DNA of 36,788 nt from an uncultured Pseudoclavibacter sp. (GTDB lineage: Bacteria; Actinomycetota; Actinomycetes; Actinomycetales; Microbacteriaceae): the NCBI GenBank assembly GCA_946221025.1, contig CAMIMS010000018.1:1-36788 (forward strand), in the 5' to 3' direction. The translations under genes were made by a program, and so were the position numbers. The notes beneath the pieces are model-generated. The model ran no database searches. It was not told the DNA's origin and saw only the letters and a list, made by a program, of their open reading frames with translations. Shown here piece after piece: positions 1-7,453 of the stretch; positions within the stretch are counted from its first letter, which is position 1; the number at the start of each line of letters is the position of its first letter.

Positions 1-428
1 GGGTGCGTCTGTACGGCGGCGGCAGCGAGCACCTGCCGAGCATCGCCGAAGCCAATGGGCTGGGAGGCCCCGTCTCGGCACCCCCCCGGCGCGATCGTCG
101 TCGGGCACGACGTCATCGGTGGCCTATTCGCTATCGATGGTGGTGCGCTGGGTGTCGCGCCCGGCCAGGTCTGTTACTTCGGGCCGGACACCCTCACGTG
201 GGACGGGCTCGGTGGTGGCTACTCGGCATTCCTTCTGGCTGCGCTGGGCGGGGGCTGGATGTGGTGTTTGAGGGGTTGCGATGGCCGGGCTGGCAGGACG
301 AGGTGGCGTCCTTGGAACTGTCGCAGGGCATTCTCCTCTACCCTCCGCCATCCAGCGTCGAGGGCAGTGACGTGAGCAAAGCGACGAGGTCGGTCGTTAG
401 CATCCGGGAGTTGCTCGGCACCGCGTGA
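1..428 (+). pseudogene. DUF2625-family protein, frameshifted and cut by the window edge
   Basis: Three pieces in two reading frames join into one DUF2625-like protein. Frame 3 gives LYGGGSEHLPSIAEANGLGG, frame 1 then gives GAIVVGHDVIGGLFAIDGG and VCYFGPDTLTWDGLGGGYSAF, and frame 3 returns with FEGLRWPGWQDEVASLE and ILLYPPPSSVEGSDVS, ending at TGA 426-428. The crossovers coincide with homopolymers: seven C at 81-87 and five G at 250-254. One extra C and one missing G would explain both. The N-terminal part of the family lies beyond the left edge. The function of DUF2625 is not known to me. Two compensating homopolymer slips could be true decay or assembly error; the YchF scrap just downstream favours decay. 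Confidence 0.75.
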
Positions 429-689
429 CGCGAGGACAGCGAAGTATGTAGGAACAGCTCGCTTCGGAATGCCGTGTGACGGTCTCGTCCGACTGGATCC
501 CGGCCCCCCGGTGACCGTCCCCGCCGGGACGAACCTGACTTGGACCGCGCCCGACGACTGCGTTGCCTGCGCGACTGTGGGCTTCACTGACTGCAAGGCG
601 CGCCCGCCAAAGCCGGGGCAACACCCTGTTCGTTGTCATTTTCCTATCGCAGGAGGACCACAGGAACGGAAGCGCTCTCGGAGGTGCCG
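429..689. other. non-coding or decayed stretch
   Basis: No convincing gene was found here on either strand. Open frames exist but have no recognisable family, no credible ribosome-binding site and mixed codon use. From about 640 on, a second frame weakly resembles the segment that precedes the YchF C-terminus, so the end of this stretch may be the decayed upstream part of that gene. Confidence 0.5.
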
Positions 690-863
690 ATGTGGAAGCA
701 GCAGAGGACTTCGTCGGGCCGCATCAAGGCTGTGGTTGTTTCGTTCGATGACGTCGAGGAGGCGGGTTCAGAAGCCGCGGTTATGGCCGCGGGCAGAATG
801 CGCCTTGTGGGTAAGGACTACATCATGCCGGACGGTGACGTGGCCGAGTTTCGGTTCAACATG
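690..863 (+). pseudogene. ychF: C-terminal remnant of GTP/ATP-binding protein YchF
   Basis: The frame reads KAVVVSFDDVEEAGSEAAV, then GRMRLVGKDYIMPDGDV and EFRFNM. This is the conserved end of the TGS domain of YchF/OLA1, whose usual ending is close to GKDYVVQDGDV..FRFNV. The G domain and coiled coil (about 300 residues) are absent, and the normal stop is lost, so the frame runs on into unrelated sequence. The bases just upstream look like the preceding YchF segment in another frame, so a frameshift near 710 is likely. A functional ychF should exist elsewhere; this piece looks like a dead, possibly horizontally acquired or duplicated end. Confidence 0.7.
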
Positions 864-928
864 GAAAACGCGTCGAGATCGGTGAGGGGTTGGGAAAGCG
901 CAGCTCGGATTTTATGTGGTGATCTGCC

Positions 929-1318
929 TCAGACTGCAATGATGCGCAGCGATGCATCGACCAGCCCGATGTCATCAGGGTCTGACGTGACGACAGCGTG
1001 CCCGTGTTCTCGCGCCGATAGGGCCACGTGGACGTCGACGACGTCATGATGACCGCTTCTCGCGCACAGGACCCCCACGGCTCTCGCCGTCACGTCATCA
1101 AGCACATCGACTGTCACCACGGGGTCGGCAAGGAGTCTTGCGATGCGGGCCTGACGCGGGCCGCCCCGCCACGTTTGCGCGATGACTCCGGCTGGCACAT
1201 GGATGCGCAGGTCTTGTTCGAGCGCGCGTTTCAGGATGCCGCGCATGAACGCGTCGCCGCGTTCGAGCGCGAGCAAGGCGCCGGTATCGAGGGTCACACC
1301 TCGGGTACCTGAGTTCAC
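929..1318 (-). CDS. PIN-domain toxin (VapC-like)
   Basis: This 129-residue protein fits the PIN-domain RNase fold. It has an early LDTGALLALERGD with the first acidic residue (D11), a middle acidic stretch, and a late HHDVVDVHVALSAREHGHAVVTSD that supplies the conserved aspartates for divalent metal. PIN toxins of this kind cleave tRNA or rRNA when released from their antitoxin. The GTG start at 1318 overlaps the antitoxin stop by four bases (GTGA), so the two genes are translationally coupled, antitoxin first. Length and arrangement match VapBC pairs. The RNA target cannot be told from sequence. Confidence 0.85.
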   Translation of the reverse strand: MNSGTRGVTLDTGALLALERGDAFMRGILKRALEQDLRIHVPAGVIAQTWRGGPRQARIARLLADPVVTVDVLDDVTARAVGVLCARSGHHDVVDVHVALSAREHGHAVVTSDPDDIGLVDASLRIIAV

Positions 1319-1545
1319 CCGAGCCCCAGCGCCTCGTCCACGCGCTTCATGGTCTGTTCGTCGACCGGGCCATACTGAGAATCCATCTCGTTCAGCAAGG
1401 CTTCGAGGCTATTGATCTGTTCCGCACGGGCGACCGCCTGGCTGATGTAACGAGAGACTGATGGCGAGCGTCCCTGTTCGACAGCACGTCGCGCCGACTC
1501 GACCTGCTCTCGGGGAAGGCTGATCGCGATCTTCTCGGTAGTCAT
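1315..1545 (-). CDS. ribbon-helix-helix antitoxin of the PIN toxin
   Basis: This 76-residue protein begins TEKIAISLPREQVESARRAV, a strand-helix pattern typical of RHH (CopG/ParD-like) DNA-binding antitoxins, and continues SVSRYISQAVARAEQ. The C-terminal part (SLEALLNEMDSQYGPVDEQ) is acidic and probably wraps the toxin. It is the first gene of a two-gene operon. ATG 1545 sits six bases after a TATGAT hexamer, so the mRNA is probably leaderless. A direct repeat over the start is a likely autoregulatory operator. Confidence 0.85.
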   Translation of the reverse strand: MTTEKIAISLPREQVESARRAVEQGRSPSVSRYISQAVARAEQINSLEALLNEMDSQYGPVDEQTMKRVDEALGLG

Positions 1546-1559
1546 ACCAAGATCATACC
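1542..1559 (-). promoter_or_regulatory. leaderless promoter and candidate operator of the PIN toxin-antitoxin operon
   Basis: On the minus strand GGTATGA occurs twice, exactly 11 bp apart (1559-1553 and 1548-1542), so both copies face the same side of the helix. The first contains the -10 hexamer TATGAT (1557-1552) and the second contains the antitoxin ATG. An RHH antitoxin dimer pair binding both copies would block RNA polymerase; binding is inferred from this arrangement. Confidence 0.55.
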
Positions 1560-1659
1560 GGGCTGCATCTTTGGGATTGAGAGATGAAGCTCACCACCAG
1601 GGGAAGTGGTTGACCTTGTGATCGACGAAGGCCCAAGGCAACACCCAACCCCCCCCCGC

Positions 1660-1665
1660 TAACCT
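1660..1665 (+). promoter_or_regulatory. -10 element of the AAA+ ATPase gene (leaderless)
   Basis: TAACCT ends six bases before the GTG start at 1672. No Shine-Dalgarno sequence is present, and a run of nine C lies just upstream (1649-1657), so transcription probably begins at or next to the start codon. Confidence 0.45.
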
Positions 1666-1671
1666 GCCCCG

Positions 1672-3102
1672 GTGATCGAAGACGAAGAGATTCGCCAGTT
1701 CCTGCGCACCTTCCAGCAGCTCGTCGAGTACAGCGAGCGGGTCGAGAACAAGGCCGTCGATGGTGACGTGCCGAGCCTCATCAACGGGCATCTCGGCCAG
1801 CCGTTCAAAGACCTCAGTGTGATCAGCGAGAGCATCGGCCTGCACCGTTACGTCGACTGGGATATCGCGCTGGATGAGCTCGCCTCGCGCGACCCTGAAT
1901 CGCGCCTCATCGGCATCGGTGGCCCCGACTCCGCATCCGTCGACACCTTCGCAGACTTTTCGCGATCGTCGTGGGGGCCGTTCCCCGTCGCCGAGGTCAG
2001 CTACCTCAACGTTCCTTCTGGGGTCGATGAGACTCGCCAGGTCGTCGCGGTTGGTGTTCGCCTGTTCACGTACAACGGCGATCCGGTCGCGGTGCTCCAG
2101 TACCGGGAAGACAGCTCCGACGATCCGGCTTGCAAGTGCGAGGTCGTCGCCGTCAACCGCGCGACCTCCGTCCAGCTTCTCGATGAGCTGCGAGCGCTCG
2201 CTGACGCACGCAGCGTGCTCAAGGGCAAAGTGCTCTCCTTCGAAGGCGCGGATGATGACGAAGGCGCTGAGAAGTTCCGCTTCGTGCCGCGCGTAGAGGT
2301 GCCAGCCGAAGACGTCATCCTTCCCGAGGGCGCCATGGAGCGCATCCACGGCCACGTCATCGGCATCGCCGAGAACGCCGAGCGGCTGCTCGCGCTCGGC
2401 CAGCACCTCAAGCGCGGCGTCCTCCTCTACGGCCCGCCGGGAACCGGCAAAACCCACACCGTGCGCTACCTCATCGGTCAGCTGCCAGAGCACACAGTCG
2501 TCGTTCTGCGAGGCGTGTCGCTCCGACACATCAACGAAGCCGTGCGGGTCGCGCGGTCGATGCAACCGGCCGTTGTCGTGCTCGAAGACTGCGACCTCGT
2601 CGCGCAAGATCGTTCCTTCTCAGACGGCGCGAACCCGCTCCTGTTCACCGTGCTTGATGCGGTCGACGGCCTCGACGCCGACGTTGACGTCACGTTCCTG
2701 TTCACCACCAACCGCGTTGAAGTGCTCGAAGAAGCGCTCGCGCAGCGCCCCGGCCGAGTCGACCTTGCCGTCGAGGTGCCGCTCCCGAGCGAGGCTGACC
2801 GCCTGCGCCTGCTGAAGCTCTACGGTCGAAATCTCTCGCTGAGCGAAGAGGCGCTCGCGGATGTCGCCGAACGCACCGAGGGCGTCACCGGCTCGTTCGC
2901 GAAGGAGCTCATGCGCCGAACGGTGCTGCAGGCACTCGCCCGCGGCGAAGAGCCGGGGGATGAGCGCCTTCTCGCGGCCTGTGAAGAGCAGATGGCCGAC
3001 GCGATCCGCCTCGACGAAGAAATGCACGCCGACCCCCTCGACGCGATCGTGATCGACGATGCAGACTTCGAGGATCTGGCTGATGAGGATGAATTGGCGT
3101 AG
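1672..3102 (+). CDS. AAA+ family ATPase with a long N-terminal domain
   Basis: The 476-residue protein has one AAA+ module after about 230 residues of unrecognised N-terminal sequence. Walker A is GPPGTGKT (254-261), Walker B is VVVLEDCDLV (301-310), sensor 1 is the Asn of FTTNR (about 347), and the arginine-finger region is AQRPGRVDLAVEVPLP (358-373). A helical lid with TGSFAKELMRR follows, then an acidic tail. The order matches classical AAA proteins of the FtsH/proteasomal-ATPase/BCS1 branch, acting as a hexameric remodeler; the substrate is unknown. It contains no membrane segment and no protease domain, so it is not FtsH. It is transcribed alone, flanked by minus-strand genes. Confidence 0.85.
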   Translation: MIEDEEIRQFLRTFQQLVEYSERVENKAVDGDVPSLINGHLGQPFKDLSVISESIGLHRYVDWDIALDELASRDPESRLIGIGGPDSASVDTFADFSRSSWGPFPVAEVSYLNVPSGVDETRQVVAVGVRLFTYNGDPVAVLQYREDSSDDPACKCEVVAVNRATSVQLLDELRALADARSVLKGKVLSFEGADDDEGAEKFRFVPRVEVPAEDVILPEGAMERIHGHVIGIAENAERLLALGQHLKRGVLLYGPPGTGKTHTVRYLIGQLPEHTVVVLRGVSLRHINEAVRVARSMQPAVVVLEDCDLVAQDRSFSDGANPLLFTVLDAVDGLDADVDVTFLFTTNRVEVLEEALAQRPGRVDLAVEVPLPSEADRLRLLKLYGRNLSLSEEALADVAERTEGVTGSFAKELMRRTVLQALARGEEPGDERLLAACEEQMADAIRLDEEMHADPLDAIVIDDADFEDLADEDELA

Positions 3103-3195
3103 TGGTCGGAGCCGCGACGGTTGAACCGCCGAATACCGGGTATTGGTATGCGCAAATCGCCGCTCAGTTGCGGAAGTGTTGCTGCAGCGACGCTC

Positions 3196-4128
3196 TTAAC
3201 CGCAATCCCAATTGAATAGCACGTTGCTGAAGTCGCGACGGACCAATTCATCCGGAGTGATGAACCAGTTCGCGATGCCGTTATCGCCCCACATGAGTCC
3301 TTCGTCAGAGTCGATCTGCACGAGCAGAATGCGTGGGTCTTCAGGCGGGCGGGGGTCAGATTGCGTGAACCCGGGATACCCGCCGAGGCGGTGCCCCCAG
3401 GGCTTTCCATCGCTGAACGGCACAACGCGGTCAAGCGGTGGCTCCCACTGAACGAAACCCTCGCGTTTCGCATCCTCGGTGAGTTCCCTAACGCGTTGCG
3501 GCGCAGACCGACCTAGGCAGCTCATTGAACTCGCACGCCAGCTTCCATCGGGAAGGCGATCGCGAACCAACACTGAAAAATCGTCCGGAGAAATGATGTG
3601 TCGGATGTGCGCATCACGCTGCAGAAATACGTACGCGTGCCGACCGTTATCGAACTCACCTGACCACGAAAAGGTCCGCGTCGTCACGTCGTCATATCCC
3701 GGCCGAACTTCTTGCAACTCCTCACCCCGCAGGGGATTCGCGCTCCACGGATCACTAAATGGCCCATCCGTTCCAATCGCCTCTTCCGGCATGTCACCAA
3801 CCGAGGGCTCGGAAGTGTCTTCGATGTACCGAACGAACGAACCGTCAGGGTCATCCAGCCCATACACCTCGTCGGTGCCGCCGAACAGCTGCAGGATTCC
3901 GTGGCGCGGAAAGCCTGGCAGTGCGGGAAGCTCGCCGAAGTTCAATTGCGCGAAGAATCGCATCGGACCGTGCCTGAATATTGGCCACTCCACTGATGCG
4001 GGCATGTACGGCGTTCCTGCGATCTTCGAGATCGTGGGGCCGTCTTGGATCGTGCGGTCTTGCGTGAGCGGTACCGTCGGACGTGGCGGCGGCACGTCGA
4101 AATCGAACATGTTGAGCGTCTCGGCCAT
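3196..4128 (-). CDS. DUF1963 (YwqG-like) protein
   Basis: This 310-residue soluble protein carries the hallmarks of the DUF1963/YwqG family: KIAGTPYMPASVEWP near the N-terminus, FFAQLNFGELP, GILQLFGG, and the C-terminal LLVQIDSDEGLMWGDNGIANWFITPDELVRRDF. ATG 4128 was preferred over a GTG two codons upstream. The biochemical role is not established; relatives often sit beside polymorphic-toxin immunity genes or in accessory islands. The gene diverges from the HARE-HTH/GIY-YIG gene across about 110 bp. Its codon use is less G/C-biased than the core genes to the right, fitting an acquired block. Two short palindromes follow the stop (CGGTTGAACCG and AATACCGGGTATT, 3120-3150) and may act as terminators. 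Confidence 0.8.
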   Translation of the reverse strand: MAETLNMFDFDVPPPRPTVPLTQDRTIQDGPTISKIAGTPYMPASVEWPIFRHGPMRFFAQLNFGELPALPGFPRHGILQLFGGTDEVYGLDDPDGSFVRYIEDTSEPSVGDMPEEAIGTDGPFSDPWSANPLRGEELQEVRPGYDDVTTRTFSWSGEFDNGRHAYVFLQRDAHIRHIISPDDFSVLVRDRLPDGSWRASSMSCLGRSAPQRVRELTEDAKREGFVQWEPPLDRVVPFSDGKPWGHRLGGYPGFTQSDPRPPEDPRILLVQIDSDEGLMWGDNGIANWFITPDELVRRDFSNVLFNWDCG

Positions 4129-4240
4129 GAGCACATGATCCCGCAGCCACTGAACGACAACCTCCAGCCAATGAGTGGTCTCTTATCCTCCTCGGGCGGC
4201 ACCCCGTGAGGATGCATTCCCGGCTCTAGAGTGTGGAGAC

Positions 4241-5038
4241 ATGGCCGACATGTCATGGCGAGACGCAATCCTGGCGGTGCTCTCGGAAGCAGGCGAGCCG
4301 CTTCACTACGCCGAAATAGCTCAGCGCATCGTCGACGCGGGGTTGGTTACTACTGCTGGGGCGACACCGGCGAACACTGTTAGCGCGCGTTTGTCGACAG
4401 CACTGGCGAATGAGGTCGTGAAAGTCGATAGGGGGACCTACAGACTTCGTGATGCTGAGCGGCTGAACCGTGTTGAGCGCACGAGTGGAGCGTCAGTAAG
4501 CGACACGCAGCAGCCACCCGAATCTGCACATGCGGAAGACGAGCAGGGCTTCCTCAACGCGTTCGGCATGTTCTGGCGACGCGATGAAGTTGATTGGGAT
4601 CGTGCCGGGAAAGACCTCCTTGGTTCCCAGCTCAAAGCGGCGCAACCCGTTAACTTCGCGGAACAGGTTGGCGTTTACATCCTCTACTCGGGGAATCGCA
4701 TCGTCTACGTCGGACGGACCACGGAGCCGCGGTTGGGCGTTCGCCTCTGGGAACACACCCGAGACCGGCTCGCTGGGCGGTGGGATGTGTTCTCCTGGTT
4801 CGGTGTTCGAGAAGTGGCACCCGACGGGAGCCTCGGGCCTGTGCCCTCAGGGAACTTCGCGGTCGACATGCTTGTAGCCACGATGGAAGCACTCCTCATC
4901 GAAGGGCTTGAACCACCTCAGAACCGACGCCGCGGTGACGGGTTCAATGCGACCGAGTTCATCCAAGTCACAGATCCACGGATCGAGGAGCGACGCGAGG
5001 AGCAGGTAATCCAGCGGCTCCTGCGTCGATCTCGGTAA
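4241..5038 (+). CDS. HARE-HTH plus GIY-YIG nuclease domain protein
   Basis: The 265-residue protein has two modules. Residues 3-72 (SWRDAILAVLSEAGEPLHYAEIAQRI ... DRGTYRLRD, quoted in part) match the HARE-HTH winged helix found in restriction systems, RNA polymerase delta and ASXL proteins. Residues 143-230 form a GIY-YIG domain: GVYILY (144-149), VYVGRT (156-160), Arg in RLGVRLWEH (164-172), a later Glu in MEALLIEGLEPPQN (E216) and N228. These are the metal and catalytic positions of the family, so DNA cleavage is plausible. ATG 4241 is chosen because it begins the HARE-HTH; GTGGAGAC precedes it. It converges on another nuclease-like gene. A defence or restriction role is inferred from domain content only. 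Confidence 0.8.
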   Translation: MADMSWRDAILAVLSEAGEPLHYAEIAQRIVDAGLVTTAGATPANTVSARLSTALANEVVKVDRGTYRLRDAERLNRVERTSGASVSDTQQPPESAHAEDEQGFLNAFGMFWRRDEVDWDRAGKDLLGSQLKAAQPVNFAEQVGVYILYSGNRIVYVGRTTEPRLGVRLWEHTRDRLAGRWDVFSWFGVREVAPDGSLGPVPSGNFAVDMLVATMEALLIEGLEPPQNRRRGDGFNATEFIQVTDPRIEERREEQVIQRLLRRSR

Positions 5039-5231
5039 CTGATCACGCCGCAGCGGCTCGACTCGCCGAGGAATTCTATTCTCGGTCACGAAGACGCATA
5101 CAGGCGGCTCAGCGTCTATCGTGACGATGCGATTCTGAGTAATTCGCATGCGTATGCATCGTTCAGGGGATGGAGTTGGAAGCGTTGTCGATCACACTGT
5201 GCTTTCATCGGAAGGGCCGCAAGCCAAGCAT

Positions 5232-6170
5232 CTAAAAGGCAAACCGAGAGTAGAAGTCACGGCGCAGCGCCGGGAGAGCGGTTTCAGCAGGCGAGCCAAA
5301 CAGCTCATCGAGCGACCAAGACTGATATGCCTGGCGGCGCGGGAGCCAGATCGCAACGTTGCGAATTCGGTGGGCATCGTTGAGATCAAGAATCGCGTAT
5401 CCGATGAGCTGGAACAGCGTCTCACGGATCCATGGGTTGCTAACTGCCTCCGTCGTTTTGCAATCGACCAGGGTTTCGCCGATGACGAGGTCGCCGTCTG
5501 CACCATCTACGAGCGGGGCACCAATAAAGGTCGGGTTCGCTACAAGGTTGGCACCTCGATGCACAGCCGCTCGCCAGCCCTCGAGCTGCGCTCGAGAGCC
5601 CTCAACCAGGCTCGTAAGGTCCTGAATCATCAGCGGACTGATTGCCCGCAGCAGGTCCTCCCGGTTGCGACTCTCCCGAAGCTTCGTTCCGAGCGAGCCG
5701 TTCAATGCCATTGCAGGCCCCGCTCGGTACATCGATTCAGACCAAGCAAGAACAACCGCAAAGCGACTCATGTCGGCATCGTCACCGTTGCGTGCGCGCT
5801 TCTCGGCGATCTTCACCGAACTGTTGAGGACTCTATAAACGTGTCTGCCATTCGGGATGTGTCGCCGCTGCCGTTTCAAGATGCGCAATCCCGTTTGGGC
5901 GGTCGTGTCGGATACCCGCAGATCGGTGAGCGCCATGCGTGCCCGATAGTCGAACGCCATCCCTGTCGTACTTGCGTGAATTTTTTTGTTCAGAGTGGCT
6001 GGGAATGGGAGCGTCACCGAGGTTTCAGTCAGCGAGTCGAATCCGAAACTCGCGGCCGCGTCCTTGCCTTCGCGCCCACGAGTTCCAGCGACAGCGAGGC
6101 GCGGGGCTGAACCGAGAATGAATTGCCGGATGGGCGACTTGGTGTCCTTCAAGTGGCTCGTGAGGGGCAT
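5232..6170 (-). CDS. PD-(D/E)XK-like nuclease-fold protein of unknown role
   Basis: I recognise no named family for this 312-residue protein. Near the C-terminus it has a PD-(D/E)XK-like core: VDGADGDLVIGETLVDCKTT (221-240) gives Asp225/227, then D-C-K at 236-238 on the next strand, followed by a helix with FQLIGYAILD (Q254), the usual motif order. The first 200 residues are helical and basic and may bind DNA. There is no signal peptide or membrane segment. ATG 6170 overlaps the end of the upstream small gene by 22 bases, so both are probably one transcript. Codon use is mixed, as in the rest of the 3.2-6.5 kb block. Confidence 0.6.
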   Translation of the reverse strand: MPLTSHLKDTKSPIRQFILGSAPRLAVAGTRGREGKDAAASFGFDSLTETSVTLPFPATLNKKIHASTTGMAFDYRARMALTDLRVSDTTAQTGLRILKRQRRHIPNGRHVYRVLNSSVKIAEKRARNGDDADMSRFAVVLAWSESMYRAGPAMALNGSLGTKLRESRNREDLLRAISPLMIQDLTSLVEGSRAQLEGWRAAVHRGANLVANPTFIGAPLVDGADGDLVIGETLVDCKTTEAVSNPWIRETLFQLIGYAILDLNDAHRIRNVAIWLPRRQAYQSWSLDELFGSPAETALPALRRDFYSRFAF

Positions 6171-6457
6171 TGAATGAACCTCCAGTTCGCACGTGACTCT
6201 TCAAAGAGCGTATCCGCTTCGATAGAAAGACTTGCGGGCAAGGTCGCTATGCGAGTTCGTGTCGCGACGATCCCTGGATGCACGGGTGTCGTTAGAAGGT
6301 CTATGAAGAAAATTCCATCAGGATGGTCCACCTCATGGAAGCATTTGGCAATACGGCCTACGCCCGTTCTAGGTGCCTCCGGAATCAAGAACCCCTGATC
6401 AGCGCCATCCGTGAACGGTTCGGCGTTCCAATCGCGGTGAAACCGCTCGGCCTGCAA
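6149..6457 (-). CDS. small hypothetical protein upstream of the nuclease-like gene, perhaps 5'-truncated
   Basis: This 102-residue frame (QAERFHRDWNAEPFTDGADQ ... DGIFFIDLLTTPVHPGIVATRT) is unrecognised. Its last 22 bases overlap the start of the nuclease-like gene, as operon partners often do. The only start available is TTG 6457 and there is no internal Met. Coding-like sequence continues in frame upstream (EEIERDLDSHG) to a TAG at 6500-6502, with no start codon in between. Either TTG is used or this is the 3' part of a longer gene cut off beside the neighbouring hairpin. Confidence 0.45.
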   Translation of the reverse strand: MQAERFHRDWNAEPFTDGADQGFLIPEAPRTGVGRIAKCFHEVDHPDGIFFIDLLTTPVHPGIVATRTRIATLPASLSIEADTLFEESRANWRFIQCPSRAT

Positions 6458-6509
6458 ACCATGCGAATCGAGATCACGCTCGATTTCCTCACAACCAGGC
6501 TACGAAACG

Positions 6510-6546
6510 CATCACGCCATCGCCGGAAACCCGCGATGGCGTGATG
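6510..6546 (-). terminator. terminator hairpin after the HdeD-like gene
   Basis: A perfect 14-bp inverted repeat (arm CATCACGCCATCGC) encloses nine bases. It lies about 20 bases past the stop of the minus-strand HdeD-like gene. Only a short T-rich stretch follows, so it may be an intrinsic terminator of the weak-tail type common in actinobacteria. It also marks the border of the accessory block. Confidence 0.7.
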
Positions 6547-6566
6547 AATGCAAACGAGCGAGCGGG

Positions 6567-7277
6567 TTACGACGTAACGCTCGTTCCCGCCTCTCCGCTC
6601 TCGGGCGACGCGTCGACCGCGGGCGTGTACTCCCCGGCTCGCCGCGCTCGCGCATCCGTCACCACGCGGTTGATCTCCTTCCGGGCGCGCTGCACCTGCC
6701 AGGCGAGCAAGAAGCTCGTGATGCCGGTCACGAGGCCCCACAGCCCAGCGATCCACACGAGCGCGACCACCGACTCGGCGGGGTTCGCGATGAGCACGCC
6801 GATCAGTGCGATCGCCAGTACGACGTAGAGGATGCCGAGGCCAATGCCCCAGCCGTTGCCGCTCGCGAACATGCCGATCGCGCGAATGAGCGTGCTGAAT
6901 GCGAGGAGCCACAGCACGAGAAGCGCGAAGAAGAATCCGGTGCCAATCGGCTGGAACAGCAGATAAACACCTGCGATGAGGGCAATGGCGCCGAATGCGA
7001 CATCCCAACCCCATCCCTTGAAATATCCATGCCCCTGAATCCCTGCGATGATCTCGGTGATGCCGCTGGTGATCATCCAGAACGCAATGACGAATCCGAG
7101 AAATGGCGTGAGCACAGCCGTCGCGGTCATGGGGGAGACGAGCACGAGAATGCCGAAGACCGTCGAAATGATGCCGCGGATAACCAGGAATGCCACGGTC
7201 CGGTTCCCGATCGATTCGAGGGCTTGGCGTGTGCGCTCCGCCCGGTCTTGACGTGCGGGAGGCGTGGTCGAAGTCAT
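6567..7277 (-). CDS. HdeD/DUF308-family membrane protein
   Basis: This 236-residue protein has a hydrophilic N-terminus of about 25 residues, then six hydrophobic segments in three pairs, for example FGILVLVSPMTATAVLTPFL, FWMITSGITEIIAGI and WGIGLGILYVVLAIALIGVL. The repeated pattern of a helix pair followed by G/W-rich turns fits the HdeD (DUF308) family, whose E. coli member is linked to acid resistance; the molecular role is unknown. The C-terminus is a charged cytoplasmic tail. ATG 7277 has a clear AAGGAG ten bases upstream. The gene appears monocistronic. Confidence 0.8.
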   Translation of the reverse strand: MTSTTPPARQDRAERTRQALESIGNRTVAFLVIRGIISTVFGILVLVSPMTATAVLTPFLGFVIAFWMITSGITEIIAGIQGHGYFKGWGWDVAFGAIALIAGVYLLFQPIGTGFFFALLVLWLLAFSTLIRAIGMFASGNGWGIGLGILYVVLAIALIGVLIANPAESVVALVWIAGLWGLVTGITSFLLAWQVQRARKEINRVVTDARARRAGEYTPAVDASPESGEAGTSVTS

Positions 7278-7453
7278 GTGAATTGAGCTCCTTATGGGTT
7301 CGGATGCGGTCACGCATCCGCCCGGGCAGGTCGCAGACTCGACCAACGAAGCGGATGCGGCCACTAGCAGCCTAGGACATAAGGATGCGACGGTGCTCTA
7401 TCCACCGCTCGCACGTTAAGACGACTCGACAGGCCCGGAGCATGGGCGCCGCC

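Noticed and set aside
469..885. Plus-strand frames between the DUF2625 and PIN genes as intact genes
   Set aside because: No start signal or family was found apart from the YchF C-terminal match in one frame, which lacks the rest of the protein.
1591..2607. Long minus-strand open frame opposite the AAA+ gene
   Set aside because: It is antisense to a clear AAA+ ATPase and has no family features; long antisense frames are expected at this G/C content.
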